Of a DNA stretch of 64,000 bases, positions 62,723-64,000 are shown piece by piece. The position numbers were made by a program, and so were the translations under genes. The notes under the pieces are model-generated. The model saw nothing but the letters and a program-made list of their open reading frames with translations. It was not told where the DNA came from and made no database searches. The DNA is from Alphaproteobacteria bacterium bin52 (lineage in GTDB: Bacteria; Pseudomonadota; Alphaproteobacteria; Thalassobaculales; Thalassobaculaceae): the NCBI GenBank assembly GCA_002238645.1, contig MPMT01000020.1, positions 1-64,000 of the forward strand, given 5' to 3'. Each line of letters opens with the position of its first letter. The first letter of the stretch is position 1.

Positions 62723-63459
62723 CCCGCGTGCAGGTGGAGAGATTCGGCAGGGATGACGCCCTGATGAAGCCGCACATCCTGGTCGTCGAGGACGAGGACG
62801 ACATCGTCACCCTGCTGCGCTACACGCTCGAACGCGAGGGTTTCCGGGTCAGTGCGGCCACCAATGGAGAGGAAGCACTGCTGCTGTGTCGGGAACAGAT
62901 GCCGGACCTCGTCCTGCTTGACTGGATGCTGCCTCTGCTGTCCGGTTCCGATGTCTGCCGACAGTTGCGCCGGGTGGACGATACTGCGGAGATACCGGTC
63001 ATCATGCTCACGGCCCGCGGCGAGGAGACCGACCGGGTACGGGGACTCAATGCCGGTGCGGATGACTACATCACCAAACCGTTCAGCCTCGTTGAGGTGG
63101 TGGCAAGGATCCGGGCGGTACTGCGGCGAACCCGGCCCGGCTCCCAGGCCAGCCAGCTGACCTTTGCCGACCTGGCGATGGACCTCGCCAATCACCGGGT
63201 GACCCGCGACGGCCGCAATATCCATCTGGGACCGACGGAGTTCCGGCTTCTGCGGCACTTCCTGGAGTATCCGCGCCGGGTGTTCTCACGTACCCAGTTG
63301 CTCGATCGTGTCTGGGGCCGGGACGTCTACGTCGAGGCGCGCACGGTCGATGTCCATATCAGACGGCTGCGCAAGGCCCTGAACGGGGATGGCGAAAAGG
63401 ACCTGATCCGTACCGTCCGTTCCGCCGGCTACGCCCTGGACATGCCGATGGAGACCTGA
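62719..63459 (+). CDS. phoB: Phosphate regulon response regulator PhoB
   Basis: The 246-residue regulator has a receiver domain with phospho-acceptor D68 (LLDWMLP), the switch Thr in MLTARGEE and Lys in ITKPFS, followed by an OmpR-type winged helix (LGPTEFRLLRHFLE, VDVHIRRLRKAL). When phosphorylated by PhoR it binds PHO boxes. The first ATG overlaps the phoU stop (ATGA); an internal ATG at 62764 gives the more usual N-terminus (MKPHILVVEDE). Confidence 0.96.
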   Translation: MTRVQVERFGRDDALMKPHILVVEDEDDIVTLLRYTLEREGFRVSAATNGEEALLLCREQMPDLVLLDWMLPLLSGSDVCRQLRRVDDTAEIPVIMLTARGEETDRVRGLNAGADDYITKPFSLVEVVARIRAVLRRTRPGSQASQLTFADLAMDLANHRVTRDGRNIHLGPTEFRLLRHFLEYPRRVFSRTQLLDRVWGRDVYVEARTVDVHIRRLRKALNGDGEKDLIRTVRSAGYALDMPMET

Positions 63460-63465
63460 TCCCGG

Positions 63466-64000
63466 TCAGGCCCGGCCGGCATGGGTTGACAGCAGGGCGG
63501 CCTCGACCCCGAGGCCGGCAAGCGCGCGGTTCCACATTTCGTCAAGGTCGCTGTCGAACAGCCGGGTGTCCTCGCAGGGCGCGCACAGCCAGGCATTGCC
63601 CTGGATCTCGCCTTCGAGCTGCCCCGGACCCCAGCCGGCATAGCCGAGCGTGAGGATATGCTGCCGCGGCCCGCGACCGGCCGCGATGTCCCGCAGGATG
63701 TCGATGTTGGCGGTCAGCGCGATGTCACCGGCAATCCACATGGTGCCGTCGTGCCGGTAGTCACTGGTGTGCAGCACGAAACCGCGTTCCGTCTCGACCG
63801 GGCCGCCGAAGTGAATATCCGGCATCCGTGCGTGGTGCTCGGGGTCGATCTCGATGTCGAGCTGGGTCAGGAGGTCGGGAAAGGACAACGACCCGATCAG
63901 GCGGTTGATGACCAGACCGATCGCACCCTCCGGGCCATGGGCGCACATGTAGATGACGGTCCGCTCGAAGCGGGGATCCGACATGGTCGGCATGGCGAGC
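63466..64000 (-). CDS. yqgE: YqgE/AlgH family protein, 5' end beyond window
   Basis: At least 178 residues are visible. The block AMPTMSDPRFERTVIYMCAH and GAIGLVINRLI match the YqgE/AlgH fold, as does FGGPVETERGFVLH. The ATG at 63993 is internal: the frame continues Leu-Ala into the right edge, and relatives have about twelve more residues. The function of the family is unknown. It is convergent with phoB with six bases between the stops. Confidence 0.93.
   Translation of the reverse strand, partial: LAMPTMSDPRFERTVIYMCAHGPEGAIGLVINRLIGSLSFPDLLTQLDIEIDPEHHARMPDIHFGGPVETERGFVLHTSDYRHDGTMWIAGDIALTANIDILRDIAAGRGPRQHILTLGYAGWGPGQLEGEIQGNAWLCAPCEDTRLFDSDLDEMWNRALAGLGVEAALLSTHAGRA

Overview
The window is a high-GC bacterial chromosome segment, most likely from an alphaproteobacterium, perhaps of the Rhodospirillales type. 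The evidence is the GTTC-N7-GTTC style LexA box upstream of imuA, the phoR-pstSCAB-phoU-phoB gene order, the long alphaproteobacterial forms of PstC and PstA, and the strong G/C bias at third codon positions. The genus cannot be named from the sequence. No rRNA, tRNA or CRISPR array was seen.

Layout. 0-1.1 kb: the 3' part of an IS66-type transposase, cut by the left edge. 1.3-3.8 kb: an SOS-type imuA overlapping a cysteine-dioxygenase-like gene, then an enolase-superfamily gene. 4.0-8.7 kb: a Ni/Co exporter and a solitary DNA methyltransferase separated by an intact IS1-like element (4998-7625). That element has near-perfect 20-bp ends and 8-bp target duplications, and it carries a small basic protein and an AT-rich Fic gene as cargo. 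8.9-15 kb: a DMT exporter facing a minus-strand catabolic cluster (hydroxyacid dehydrogenase, two SDRs, UspA, hydratase, cupin). 15.3-21.3 kb: an epimerase-like/HldE-C fusion, a 1407-residue SNF2 protein and a small membrane protein. 21.6-25.6 kb: an Ldh2-type dehydrogenase, phnM with the phosphonate-associated 2H-phosphoesterase, and a 2OG-Fe(II) oxygenase. 25.8-29.6 kb: a badly decayed TPP-enzyme gene and katG. 29.9-37.7 kb: a complete family-5 ABC importer followed by pyrD and a HAD hydrolase. 37.7-43.3 kb: a PhyH/MetE-like pair divergent from an OYE/enoyl-CoA hydratase-like/GIY-YIG-like/acyl-CoA dehydrogenase operon. 43.3-43.8 kb: a cold-shock gene with a clear terminator and a structured leader. 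43.9-49.5 kb: a CoxMSL-type molybdenum hydroxylase with an ACMSD-like amidohydrolase, SCO and a small unknown protein. 49.5-55.8 kb: acyl-CoA dehydrogenase, mutS and maeB. 55.8-63.5 kb: the phosphate regulon. 63.5 kb to the end: yqgE, cut by the right edge.

Working together: the Pst/Pho block is a self-contained phosphate sensing and uptake unit with a candidate PHO box. The SBP-permease-permease-ATPase-ATPase block is a full importer. The molybdenum hydroxylase subunits overlap and should form one enzyme. The features most worth a second look are the cargo-carrying IS1-like element, the 30-bp tandem duplication that doubles the pstS start, the orphan SOS-controlled imuA, the epimerase/HldE-C fusion, and structured elements around csp and the two binding-protein genes.
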